Translations under genes and position numbers: made by a program
Notes under the pieces: model-generated
Seen by the model: the letters and a program-made list of their open reading frames with translations, nothing else
The model's database searches: none
Told to the model about the DNA's origin: nothing
In this document: in pieces, positions 45,420 through 57,200 of the stretch
Layout: every line of letters starts with the position of its first letter
Position numbering within the stretch: the first letter of the stretch is position 1
Source of the DNA: Berberis thunbergii
Taxonomy: Eukaryota; Streptophyta; Magnoliopsida; Ranunculales; Berberidaceae
NCBI GenBank assembly: GCA_003290165.1
Contig: QNQO01000223.1
Span: 310,001-374,000, forward strand
Length of the DNA: 64,000 nucleotides
Direction of reading: 5' to 3'

Positions 45420-47815
45420 TCAGGTACAATTTGGTTCACTTTGCTATGTTCATGTTTCTAAAAGTAGCCGAACTAAACTAGACCCAAAAACAAAAAAATG
45501 TGTTTTTGTTGGCTATGACTCGCATAGGAAGGGATGGAGATGTATGGATCTAGCAACAGAAAAATTTGTGGTCTCCCGCAATGTGATTTTTGATGAAGTG
45601 TTGACATATTACACTGTTAGCGATTGGGGAAATGATACAAATGACTTTGAGGCTTTTCCAAATTTCGAAAAAGGGGGATGACAGATTTTTTGCCTGCAGC
45701 AAATATTTAGCAAGATGAGTTCATGGTTTGTTGGTCATCAAGGCAAAGACGACAATCTGATTATTTAATTGACTGTGATTTAGTTGAATAACTGCACCAT
45801 AACATCTTGTTTTTTCATGGGCATCTCCTATTAAAATGAACCTAATCTTATTTCTTCATGGGTATCTTCTATGAAAATGAACCTAAGTGTTAAAACGAAG
45901 CTCAAGGAATTGTTGAATGGGAAGGGGCAATGCGTGAAGAAATCGATGCCTTGTACATGAACATTACTTGGGTACTTGTACCAAAACCCAAGGACACTGA
46001 CTTAGTTTCTTGCAAATGGGTGTACAAGTTGAAGAAGAAGTTTGATGGCATTGTTGAAAGGTATATAGCTTAGCTTGTGGCTTGCGGTTTCTCACAACAA
46101 TATGGGTTAGACTACGAGGAGACTTCCAGCCCGGTTGCAAAAATGGTTACAATTCAGACAATGATTTCTTTGGCTGCATACAAAGGATGAAACTTGTGGC
46201 ATCTTGACATAAAAAATGCTTTTTTTTACAGCGACTCGGATCGTGATATTTTTATGGAACAACCCCAATGATTTGTTTCTAAAGATTTTCGAATTATGTG
46301 TGTAGACTCAAAAAGGCGCTATGGTCTCAAGCAAGCTCCACGCGCTTGGTTGGTAGGTTGCACAAAATCTTGCATTTTGCGGTTATAAACCTTTGCATTC
46401 CGATCCAAGCTTATTTGTGAAAATAAAGTCCCAAATATTCATGATGCTTCTTCTTTATGTGGATGACATGATTATTACCGGAGATGATGTGGTTGAAATT
46501 CGACGTCTTCAAGATGACTTGTCTATCCGATTTGACATGAAGAATTTGGGGGAAGTTGCTTGTTTTCTAGGCTTTGAAGTTGAAAAATCAAACGGTTATT
46601 TTGTGTCTCAAAGGTGGTATGCAGCAAGTTTGTTGGAAATTTATGGCATGGACGAGCAAAAGCTATGTCCACTCCTATGGAACCATGTTTCAGGCTACAA
46701 AAAGTTGAAGGGGAGTGCTAAAAGATGCAACAAAATTTCGCCAACTCGTGGGTAGTTTATTCTATTTGATTATCACGAGACCAGATCTTGCATACTCTGC
46801 AAGAGTGGTGTCCCAATTCATGAGCAGCCCATGTGTTGGTCATTTGAATGTAGTGAAACGTATTCTACGCTATGTGAAAGACACCTTGGACTTCGAGATG
46901 ATGTATTGGAAGAGTTAACAATTCACATTACATTGGTTTGTTGATTTAGATTGGGCTGGAGATATTAATGACATGCGATCCATCACAGGCTATTGTTTTA
47001 ATACAGGTTCAGCTGTTGTTTCATGGTGTAGTAAAAGGCAAAGTGTTATTGCTCTTTCAAGCACATAAGTAGAATATGTGGCAGCTTATGGCAACACAAG
47101 AGTGTATATAGTTAAAGAAGTTGTTTCAAGACATAGATATTGCCTTAGATCATGAGATTCTTATTAAACGTGACAATCAAAGTGCTATCAGACTTGCTGC
47201 AAAACCTTGTGTTTTATGCTCGCACTAAACACATTGAGGTTCATCATCATTTTGTTCGAGAGAAGGTACTAAATGGGGAGATTGAGTTGCAAAACATTCG
47301 CACCAACAATCAAGTCACAGACATCTTCACTAAAGCTCTTGCCAAAGTTGTATTGAGAAGTTTAGAGATGTTCTATGCACTAAGGGGGAGTGTAAAAAAT
47401 TAGTGCATTGCTATGTGCACATGAACTATTGTCCTCTATATTTTGTCATCCAAAAATTTAGAAACATGCATGTGTTTGATGAAGTCTTCATATGAGTTTA
47501 CTTAGAAGTAAATTGAGGGATTTCTAGTACTGATGCACCCAAATGATTGTACCTCAATGCAGTAGCAGTGAATTATATTAGTTGAGTAATTTATGCTAGG
47601 ATTGAGTCAATTTAGCTAAGAAGATTTAGGAGTGAGTATAGCAGCTGTAGGACAGGTCTAGTACAAATAAATGAGTCTGTAATGCTAGCAGATCATCCCA
47701 TTTTAGTTTAGTATTTTCATTGAGTAATAAATTCAACTTTAGTTCAGCTGATATATTCTTTGTTAATTCAAGTTAAATCGATATCTTTGAGTTAATTGAA
47801 GCAAATATTTTTGTA
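45420..47815 (+). mobile_element. Ty1-copia element, 5'-truncated, with 3' LTR (plus strand)
   Basis: It begins in the integrase C-terminal part (KKCVFVGYDSHRKGWRCMDL, then VVSRNVIFDEV). It continues through RT ([38 protein letters not shown]) and RNase H (LVGSLFYLIITRPDLAY, IEVHHHFVREKVLNGEIELQ), ending LRGSVKN at 47403. A purine tract AGGGGGAGTG (47383-47392) leads into an LTR that runs to about 47815. Several stops interrupt the RT. Its family differs from that of the neighbouring minus-strand element, so these are two independent insertions facing away from each other's 5' ends. Confidence 0.78.
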
Positions 47816-48294
47816 AGTAGAGACACATGCATTGCCCTGCAACGTACAAATAATTACAAAGATCATCATAAATCTTATAAATCCTACAAATTTAGTTATC
47901 TTAATTATTACATCCATGGACGTCGCTGGACAGGCTGCCTAGGGGCTGCTGGTACGGCTGGCAGAAGAGGCATATCTATTTGACGTTTCATTCCTGTAAT
48001 GGAAAAACTTCATTTTCTAGGTAAAATAATTAAAAGTGAAAAAAGTGAACATAAGATAGCAAATCAATTAAGACTATTTCCATGTTTATAGGTCCGAAAG
48101 AAAGATAGATTTGTAACCTGATGAACAAGATTAAGGTTGAGGCTTAGGTTTCAACATTATCGGCATTGGGGTTGGAGAAAGAAGATTGTTCTCAACCTCG
48201 ATTTCCTTTCCTCTTGAATTCTTCATTTTTTCACTCTCTCAGAAGACTCAACACAAGCACTTCAACAAAAATGTGAGAGAGATTGTTTTATAGA

Positions 48295-48593
48295 CACTAC
48301 ACCAAATTGGCATATTTGTAATAACTCGAAAAACAATAACACTTTTGAGCTATAACAATCCACCAAACAATTTCAAGTCAAAACTAAATTTAGTAAAAAA
48401 AAAATAGTTAAAAAAATTGATACAATAAATTGGATCAACATGAATAACATCACTTGTAGGACCATACTCTTCATGGTGATATAATTATTGTATCATTTTG
48501 TTTGTGTAAATGTGTAAAATTGTTTTGTAGATTGTTATAGTTAAAAAATGTTACTAATTTGGGTTGTTATAAAAATGTCAATTTGGTGAAGTC
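48295..48593. mobile_element. CACTA-type MITE inserted beside the TATA box of TIFY gene 2
   Basis: The 299-bp element has ends CACTACACCAAATTGGCAT and, inverted, GACTTCACCAAATTGACAT. It is flanked by a 3-bp duplication AGA (48292-48294 and 48594-48596). The TATA-like TTTTATA of gene 2 is at 48286-48292, so the MITE lies immediately upstream of it on the minus strand. Genes 1 and 3 lack it at the matching site. Confidence 0.85.
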
Positions 48594-48958
48594 AGAGAAA
48601 GAACACGAGAAAATGATGAGCGTTTCATAAAGCGAGAAGAACACAAGAACTTCAATGCATGTCTTTTATGTCCACGCGGTTATAATATATTTGAACAAAC
48701 TTCATGGAAGGTTGCATTGAATTACGATAGTACCCTCTAGGTTTTGTCACCATGTTGGATTGCTATTGTGCTCCACCACAATTCCATTGTGTGTGAAGAC
48801 ATTCCTTAAATGAAATGAAAATAGTCCAATTTCCACCGCATTTCATTGGGGACGTTGGATTTTATTTTTTTATTTTTTTGAGTTAATTTGACCATTGTCT
48901 ACTCCATGACTTAGGGTAAGAAATTTTTACTTCTAGAGACATTTAATTAAATATAGAC

Positions 48959-49120
48959 CGGATATCTAGCTCAATCGGTAAGACTTGTGTCGGAAAAGTA
49001 TCACAAGTCCAAGATTTGAATCCTAATGCATTGAGATGTATCATGCCCAAAATGTCCTTGTAAGTACCAACCATGCATGGATGTAACTCGAGTTAGATCC
49101 TTGCTAAGGGCCAAAATCAA
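48959..49120 (+). mobile_element. tRNA-derived SINE-like sequence, second copy
   Basis: TAGCTCAATCGGTAAGACTT (A-box-like) and GATTTGAATCC (B-box-like) are closer to a tRNA than the copy at 39996. It is shared by duplication with that copy. Confidence 0.5.
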
Positions 49121-49497
49121 GAAATGAATTTTAAGTAAGTTGACAATATGAATCTCAAAGATATTGTCCGAAGTGTAAGTCATAACGGTCTTGTAGTTTG
49201 ACTCATATTATCTTGAGGTCATTTGATAATTAACGAATTTGTTAACAAAAATCGTTATTTTACTCTACACGTGAATACCCGAGAACTTAGGAATCCAATA
49301 GGTTAAACATGAAAAAAATTAATGCGCTTGGCGACAAGAAAACCCTTTAGATATAAAAGTTAAATGTCGTTGCATTGTAGCAGGAGTTGATAAATCCATG
49401 CAATGTAATGATCGAATGATATAATAAATTGTTAGGAAGTTTATATTATTATTTACGGATAAAATGAAATACCATACACTCATATTAATTAAAGAAT

Positions 49498-49843
49498 GGA
49501 TAATTTGCATTTGGGTCCTACAGTTTTTAGCAGTTTTGAATTTGGGTCCCAATTTTATTCAACTTTGAGTCTGGGCCCCAAGACACATTGACCTCATGTC
49601 TGTCAACTCTTCATTACAAATATATGATCTGAATGCAAAACTGGTATAAATTGTCAGATCTAAAGTTTAAATTTATCTATATCAAAGTTAATATCATTTC
49701 AAAAAATTTTAATTCATTTAATTACTAGACGGAGTGTTATGCACGGTCAATTTGGTCTTCAGACCCTGACTCAAAGTTGGACAAACTTGAGACCCAAACT
49801 CAAAGTTGATATAAATAATGGGAATCCAAATACAAATTAACCC
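49498..49843. mobile_element. Mutator-type MITE with 9-10-bp TSD
   Basis: The inverted ends are GGATAATTTGCATTTGGGTC and, as complement of the right end, GGGTTAATTTGTATTTGGAT. The flanks are ATTAAAGAAT (49488-49497) and ATTAAGGAAT (49844-49853), one mismatch in ten. A diverged copy exists in the paralogous place near 40512-40800. Confidence 0.65.
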
Positions 49844-50715
49844 ATTAAGGAATCTGATTTGGCTATTCAAGTTACAATTCCCTCTTCAGTTTAGCAAGAT
49901 ATGAAACATTACCATGTCGTGGGTTTTTTTTTATATTATGTATTTCAAATCTTAGATATACAAAAACGGAAAAATATTGAAGCAAAGAGCTCCACACTAG
50001 AATTACATGGTTCCCTTCAAAGAGGGAGGTAATACATGGTCGTTGACTTCCTTTACATGATTACATTTACAATGTCCGCTCTCTTACCCTCCAAGCTTTT
50101 TCTTAGAATCTTCACCATTTTCTCCTCCTTTTACAACCAATATCCCTTCCCTTTTAGGAAACCTTATATCAACTTTAAATCACTACCTCACATGTAATGC
50201 ATCACCATGTGAAGTATATCTGATTCAATTTCAGCAAGAAAGAACAAATAAATCATATTCAAGTTCACTAAAGTCGAAGTCAATCTAAGGTCAATAATTC
50301 AAAGCAAAGTCAACTGAGCAGGAGTTTAATCGCATCGAATTATATGTTTTGTGATTCTTTCCAAATTTTTGCGATTGTAATTTTCAGACCTTGTACAAAT
50401 TTAATTTTTTCAATTTACCTCTAAAGATTGTTCTTTCCGTTAAATATCAAACATCAAGAGCAAACGTAAAGGGGGGACAAAATACCGCGATTTTTGTTCA
50501 ATTTCAGTACGTAAATACGTAAAGATCTTAGAGTCTGATGGACAACTTAAAACAAAGTAAGAAGAAGATGGAAGATAAAGACTGAGGTAAACAAAGATAT
50601 GGTAAACTAAATAGAGCGAAATTTTCTGACGAAACCCAGGATTGCTTTTTCTGCCTGATCAATTGATTCAAGCTTTCTTCCTCACACATGAAGTACCAAC
50701 TTCATCACGTCTTTG

Positions 50716-52373
50716 TCATTGATTCTGGCCCTTACACCTACAACAACGACATTGTCTGTAAGTAAATATTTCATCTAGTTAGTTTAAATCCTGCCAAATG
50801 CATATTAATTCTTAGGGCCTCCACAAAGCCCAAATATTGTGGAGAAAGTGCTTGGCGTTCCTTTAATTTTGTAAAGAATATTTTACTTAGTTTACTCATT
50901 GTATTACAAATCATTAATTGGTTTTATATAGGTCCAAGTAGAAGCGAATGTTGTCTTCTGCCTCGAGTCAGTGAGAGGATAGAAAAACACTCGCGACAAT
51001 TAGACGTTCTCATTGTTTCCTTTTTCCGGCTCTCACTTTCTATTAGATAGACCAACATACCCTCCAGGTGTTTTTCCTTCTTCTTTCAGTTACTGAACTA
51101 CTGGCTGGCTCTCAATCTAGTCATAACCACATACATCATCACTAATGCTAAATAAGTTATCTAATTCGCAATCTTGTCCTTGTAAAAATTATACATGGAA
51201 GATTTTTCTTCCTTGGGTCATTGTTCAGTAACAATTATGATGCACATACTAAATTTGTCGGCTTGACCGACCCAAGGAAATCTGTGGGTATTTTCATTTG
51301 ATTTTGTCGAACCAAAAACTAGGGGTTAACATTTTTCAGAGACCTGAGCAAACATGTACTATGCTACCACATGTATATAATATCAGGATTCTACCTCTAG
51401 CATGCAAAATACATGAAAAGAAAAACCAGGTGAACACCAACATCAATTTACCTTCTCTCCCTGCGTTGCTCAATAAACCTAAAAATTGACCTCCTCCGCG
51501 CAAGCTCCACTGAACTAGCTTCTGCAGCAGTAATATACCGAGAGCACACATATGAGATTGAGAGGGGTTTTGTCAAATTCAACTATATTTATACATCTAA
51601 CATGGTTATATATGAAGAAATAACTACCTTCAACAACTCCGTTGAGTCCATGAAACACCATTGGAGTTTCATTAGGAAGTTCTCTAAAATCAGACAGTTC
51701 AGGCAACGGTTCAGGGACTTTGCAGTTCGCAGTCTGGCAAAACATCATCATTATCTCCGCCTATACAAAACCACCCCAAAAACAATCAACAACAACATAA
51801 ACTGAAAATATAGTAAAATAATTTTAAACTTTTGTAACAGATCAAATGGACAGTACTTTTTCAGGAAGTAGATTGAAGGATGAAACAGTTCCCCTGTAGA
51901 AAAACTGTTACAGGCACCGGACTTGGTGGTGGAGGCACAGTCACTACCCTGCAAGGTACAAATAATTCCAAAATATCAGATATCATACAATTGTTGTAAG
52001 ACCTAAGCAAAAATGGTGATTCAATTTGTTAGTATTACCATTACCTGCGTGCCTGTCGGACAGGGAGCTTTTGACGATGCCTAGGGGCTGGTGGTGGAGG
52101 CACAGTCAAGCGGCCGGACGAAGGACTTACAGTAGTAGCAATAGTCCTCCTTTCAATGCCTGTATTGAAAAAACATCAATTTCCAGGTAAAATAAGTAAA
52201 AGAGAAAAATAAAGGTGAACAAAAGAGAACACAATGAAAATTTTTCCATGAATGCAGTTCTGAAAGCCAAGTTTGGAACCTGATACAAATGAAGGTTCTG
52301 GTTTGGTTTTCATCATCGGGGCTGGAGGAGGGAGATCGATCTCAACCTTCTCCTTTCCTCTCCAAACCTTCAT
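50716..52373 (-). pseudogene. TIFY/JAZ-like gene 3, six exons, frameshift in the TIFY motif
   Basis: Exon 1 (52280-52373) starts MKVWRGKEKVEIDLPPPAPM. A single proline-rich exon (52045-52159, RLTVPPPPAPRHRQKLPVRQ) replaces the amplified A/B series. The TIFY exon (about 51855-51952) has one extra A in an A-run near 51900 (T on the coding strand) compared with gene 1, which shifts the frame in the TVFY motif and gives a stop. The ZIM end (51628-51760, AEIMMMFCQTANCKVPEP) and Jas-like exon (51452-51527, VELARRRSIFRFIEQRRERR) are intact and closer to a canonical Jas motif than in gene 1. The last exon stops after CKGQNQ (50716), earlier than in gene 2. It could be functional only if the homopolymer is a sequencing error. 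Confidence 0.75.
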
Positions 52374-52441
52374 TTTTTCACTCTCACAAAATTCAAAACA
52401 ATCACTACAACCTGTGAGAGAGAAACTAGAATGTGAGATTG

Positions 52442-52529
52442 TTTTATACAGAGAGCACGGAAAAAAGATTAGTGTTTGTTAAAGAGAGAAGAGCACAGAA
52501 GCTCAACGCATGTCTTTCATGTCCACGTG
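52442..52529 (-). promoter_or_regulatory. TIFY gene 3 promoter: TATA box and G-box
   Basis: TATAAAA on the minus strand (52442-52448) lies about 69 bases before the ATG. CACGTG (52524-52529) lies about 76 bases further up, at nearly the same spacing as in gene 1. Confidence 0.6.
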
Positions 52530-52769
52530 GTTAATATATTTTGTCACCATGTTGGATTGTTCCACCACAAGTCCATTATGTGTGACGTCCCATGCCTTAA
52601 ATGAAAATAGTTCCAATTTCCACCGCATTTCATTGGGGAGTTTGATATTTTTAATTGAATTTGACCATTGTCTACTCCATGGCTAGGGTAGAAATCCTTA
52701 TTGAGAAATTACTTGCAACTTTAATTTTGGGGAAGAACTATATTAAATATGTAGTGTTGAGATCGAAGA

Positions 52770-53341
52770 TGTCAAGACAGAGTACTATATTGTTCACTTT
52801 GAGTTACGGCTTTAAAATACGTAGTACTTTGTAGATCCAAACTCGTACATGTATAACACACCCCCTTCCCTCACCTAGGCGATGTAGGATTATAATCTCC
52901 CCTTAGTAGTTCGCCCAACCCCTCTTGGAATCCATGGGCCTATTGGGCTTTGCCATCACGGGCCTCTCCCACACCCTCCCCCTCAAGTTCGTCCACACAA
53001 GGGTATCACAGTCCACCCCCTAAGGAAGCCCAACGTCCTCGTTGGCACACTTCCGGCTAAGTCCGCCTCTGATACCATTCATTCACGACCCAATCAACAA
53101 AAGTACTATATTGTCCTCTTTGGGCCCAACGCCCGCACAACTTTAAAACGAGTAGTACTTTGTAGATCCAAACTCGTACATATATAACACATCTCATTCC
53201 CTCACCTAAGCAATGTAGAACTATAATCTCTCCTTGATAGCTCGCCTAACCCCTTTAGGGATCCATGGGCCTATTGGGTTTCGCCATCACGGGCATCTCC
53301 TGCACCCTCCCCCTTAGGTCCGCCCACACAAGGGTATCACA
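52770..53341 (-). mobile_element. TRIM element (572 bp)
   Basis: Two direct repeats of about 235-260 bp share AGTACTATATTGT, TAGTACTTTGTAGATCCAAA, GATCCATGGGCCTATTGGG (variant in one) and CCACACAAGGGTATCACA. Between them a Met-type primer-binding site appears as its complement GCCTCTGATACCA (53065-53077), so the element reads on the minus strand. The flanks are GAAGA (52765-52769) and AAAGA (53342-53346). The interior is under 100 bp and has no coding capacity. Confidence 0.8.
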
Positions 53342-53449
53342 AAAGATCTCACCACAATGAAGACGATATAGTGCCAATATTTGATAGCTTATTTGAAAAA
53401 GACTTGTGACGGAATGTTATCACAAGTCGAAGATTTGAATTGGACTTGA

Positions 53450-54685
53450 AGCATAATTTTCCTAACAATTTTAGCTCATGGAGCTCAAATGTATTAAAAA
53501 ATATTTTTTAAAAACTTAATATGATCCTTGTTTTACCATGAAATCTAAGGGGGTCATCCTGGTTTAGTAAAAATCATTTTTTGTCTCTAAACTCCGGATG
53601 CCCCCTTTAAATAAAGACATTATTTTAGGGTTAACTTGGGTCATATCTTGGCCAAACCACCGGATGCCAATCCATTTGAAAACGCATGATGACATATAAA
53701 GAAGGGGAAAGCAACCTTATAAACCTTTAATCTTATCATTGGAAATATTGTCACATTATAAACCTTTCATAATCAATTGGGTTGATTAAGCCATTTTGAC
53801 TGTCAGACTAAAATAGTTTTTAAAATGGACCCCAATCAAAATTACCTTAAATTTTTTTCCAACCTTTCTTTTCAAAACCCCACACACCCAAATTGATATA
53901 TAAACCTATCTAAAATCCACAAACCTTTAAAAAAAAATCTACCTTGAAAGAACCCAAAAAATGTCTATGCTCTCAACACAAATTCCATCAACATTACAAA
54001 CTTAACTTATGATAAATGAAAACTATGTTTTCAAGAAGACCTAGAACAACTTTGTCACACTTGAAATTCTTGGTGGAACACATGGTTCATGTAAAAGAAG
54101 AATCATACGTTGTTGTTGTTTGTTTGGTTTTTATTTATTTATTTATTTTTTATTTTATAATTTTGTGATGAACAATGTGGCGAAGTTCGTTGTTATGGTC
54201 AACTTTGTGGAGAGTTGGATTTATTTATTTACTTATTTTGGTGAAGATGTATGTATATATAGTGGGGTTTCTCTGATTTAAATAAAATACAATCATTTTT
54301 GGTTTCCTTATGGTGGTGACATATAGTAAAAAATTAGAATGCATTTTCAATGGTGAGAGTGCAAACGGATATACATAGCAAGAATTTAGGCCACAAGTTA
54401 AACAACACATAATGCTCTCAACGTCAAGAACCCATTGTGAAAAGGGAGTGGAGGGGAGTAGAGAAAGGGTTGGAGTGAGGATATTTGTAGAGGGTAAATG
54501 AAAAAGAGTGGCGGTTCAATGAGGTTAACCTCATGGGACTCGGTGATGGTGCTAGTGGTTAGGCCGACTTCATTGATCAACATTTTCACTACTTTTAGAA
54601 AAATGGGAAATCAAATTAAAATGGAAAGACTTTAGGGATTGTTAAAAACACAACAATAAAATAAGGAAATGAATCTTTTATTTTA
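53450..54685. repeat. Segmental duplication block X, right copy
   Basis: Homologous to 8985-13955 but without the SINE-like insert and without the 3.35-kb Mutator-like element. It holds the empty target site TTAAATAAA at 54278-54286. Extra text here includes a (TTTA)n run near 54130-54160. No gene is recognised. Confidence 0.85.
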
Positions 54686-55026
54686 ATTTTCTCTACTCGA
54701 CTTCAAGAAGCAATGGCATGTCGATTTGCCAATATGATACAGTAAGTCAATCCTAATGCTCCTTTAGCATTTTTTCTGGCTAGTTGAAAAAATAGGCACC
54801 ACGATGTGCTTATACAGTGTGAAAATTTTAGTATTGTTTAAACCTTGGTTGTATTTTTTGTTGTGATCATTTTGCTGCATTCCTGATAGTTTTTAGGTAA
54901 ATGGAGAGAAGTAAAATCAGTCTATGAGTTAAAAGGATGCATTGAATTCAATTATTTCATTCAACATAATTAATAGAACATTCACTACAAGTTAGTTTTT
55001 CTTAATAGAAGCAAAGCATGTGAACG

Positions 55027-55291
55027 TGTTAGAAAACTAAGAGAATGTATAATATTTCTGTATTCTCATTATATTCTGTAAGTGTACATTGATCATACTT
55101 ATATAGACAGTTTTAACTCTTGTAACAAAACCAACAGCATCAGTAACAAACTAACAATATTGCTGACTACCTATCCATGCTTAACAAACTAACAACATTA
55201 CTCAGTTATCCATCACCAAGCATTAACAAACTAACAACATTGACTACCTATCCATCACCCAGCATTGCTAGCTATCTATTTACATTTAACA
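55027..55291 (-). repeat. 3' LTR of the 5.0-kb copia element
   Basis: It runs TGTTAGAAAACTAAG to TTTAACA. It contains internal near-repeats of AACAAACTAACAACATT and GACTACCTATCCAT, which recur three to four times. Confidence 0.9.
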
Positions 55292-57200
55292 TTCCCCCTC
55301 AAACTAAGTGTAGATCCATCAAGGACACTCAGTTTTTCTCTCAGTAATAGAAATCTAGAAGTACCAAGGGCCTTAGTAAGGATGTCAGCCACTTGATCAA
55401 CTGCTGAAATGTGATGAACATTAAGAAGCTTGCAAGCAACCTTCTCACGAACAAAGTAAATATCCAATTCAATGTGCTTGGTTCTGGAATGAAGAACAAG
55501 ATTAGCACTTAACAAGACCGTGCTCTTGTTATCACACCATACAGTAGGAGGAGCACAAACAAGCTTAAGTTCATAAAAGAGATATTGTAGCCATGTGAGT
55601 TCAGCTATAACTGATGCTAGACTCCAGTATTCTGCCTCAGTACTACTGCGAGAGACAACACTTTGCTTCTTGGATGACCATGAAATGAGATTGGAATCAT
55701 GAAATGAGTTGGAACCCAAAATATACACAATAGCCTAAAGTAGAACGTCTGTCATTCGGATCAGATGCCCAATCAACATCAGAGAAGCCAGTCAAACGAA
55801 AATGAGGAGCAGGTGCTAACTGAAGTCCAAACATAGTAGTAGCCTTAAGATACCTTAGAATCCTTTTTACTACTCGCCAATGAGATTCAAGTGGATTCTG
55901 CATGAATTGACAAACTCAATTGACTGAGTGTGCAATTTCTGGTCTAGTAATGGTGACATACTACAAAGCACCAACTATACTGCGATATAAGTGGACATTT
56001 TGGACAGGATCACTCCCGTAGTAAACATTTTCGCACCACCACTCATAGGAGTAGGTAGACCTTTAGCAAATTGCATCTTGGCACGACAAAGAAGATCATG
56101 AATATACTTGGACTGAGATAGGAACAATCCATTGGCAAGATGTTGTACCTGAATGCCAAGGAAGTAGTGAACAAGACCCAAGTCTTTCAAATAAAATTGG
56201 GAATTTAGTTGCTAAATCAACTGAGAGACATCAAAAGAGTGTGCACTAGTGACCAGAATGTCATCCACATAGACAAGAAGAAAAATTGGAGGAGAGTGCC
56301 GAATGAAAAGTGATGAATTTGACTTAGATGAAGTAAAGCCAAACTTGAGAAGAGTCTGTCTCAGTTTGTCAAACCAAGCTCTAGGAGCCTGTTTTAACCC
56401 ATATAACGCCTTTGAGAGCTTTCAAACATCATTGAGACATGAAGGATCAAAAAATCCAGGGGGTTGCATCATGTAAACTTCTTCCATTAGATCACCATTT
56501 AAAAACGCATTGTTGACATCTAACTGAAAGACTGACCATCCAAACGTAACAGCCACTGAGAGCACAACTTTGATTGTAGTGGGTTTAACAACTGGACTAA
56601 AAGTTTCTTCATAATCAAAACTAGCAATCTGTTGAAATCCCCTAGCCACCAGACGAGGTTTGTATTTATGAATTGTGCCATCTAAATTTTCTTTGGTCTT
56701 GAAGATCCATCTACAACCAACAATGGACTTATTTTGGGGAAGATTCACTAGTGACCAAGTATTGTTCCTGATTAATGCCATGTATTCCTCTTGCATAACA
56801 GCAAACCAATGAGGAGTATCTAAGGCCTCCTTCAAACTAGCTGGTTCAGCTTGGGCTATGTACACCTTGGGCTTGCAGACACCTACCTTGGATATGGTTA
56901 CCATTGGATGTCCTGGAACAGGAATAGGCTCAGTATTAGCTCCAATAGTAGTACCAGGAGAGGCACCAGTAGATGCACCAGTTGTAGTACTAGGAGTAGG
57001 ACTTGCAGTAGTACTTGTAGGAATAACATCAGTTGCAGGAATAGCATTAGGAATACTAGAGTCAGTAGGAGCAACAGTAGGATGAGCAAGAAAATTTCTA
57101 TCTTGAACAGACAAACAAGGTAGGGATGAACTAGGAGAATTGGACCACTGGTCTAGAAGGAGAACCAGTGACTGAACCAGCATTGCTAGCTGGTTCATTG
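55276..57200 (-). pseudogene. copia reverse transcriptase and RNase H, frameshifted
   Basis: Reading leftwards: [45 protein letters not shown] and [15 protein letters not shown] of RT; then about 56400-56200 [10 protein letters not shown] and the catalytic [12 protein letters not shown]; then YFLGIQVQHLANGLFLSQSK. RNase H has YLKATTMFGLQL, SDVDWASDPNDRRSTLGY, SWSSKKQSVVSRSSTEAEYW and WCDNKSTVLLSANLVLHSRT. Frames change near 56420, 56200, 55900 and 55700, so the polyprotein is not continuous although catalytic residues are kept. Confidence 0.85.

Larger units (their letters stand above)
40816..48226 (-). pseudogene. TIFY/JAZ-like gene 2, TIFY and Jas exons lost
   Basis: Remaining parts on the minus strand are exon 1 (from ATG at 48226, MKNSRGKEIEVENNLL-like), one A exon (about 47910-47995, GMKRQIDMPLLPAVPAAPRQ) and a last exon (40816-40885, CKGQNKKQRRDEVGTSCVRK, ending with a stop). 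A stub of a B or TIFY exon ends at about 47818, where copia sequence begins. Between 41592 and 47815 the expected TIFY, ZIM and Jas exons are absent and two copia elements are present. The homology to genes 1 and 3 breaks near 41591 on the other side. The promoter is also altered: the G-box position reads CACGCG (48673-48678) and a MITE sits beside the TATA box. Confidence 0.75.
48680..50715. other. Intergenic region between TIFY genes 2 and 3
   Basis: It is collinear with 39674-40815 up to about 49860. Beyond that it is unique AT-rich sequence to about 50650. No gene is recognised. It contains a tRNA-like element and a MITE, listed separately. Confidence 0.55.

Noticed and set aside
56851..57123. 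Plus-strand frames rich in Ser/Arg/Thr over the copia linker
   Set aside because: They are the antisense shadow of the low-complexity Thr/Pro/Ser linker between integrase and RT on the minus strand.
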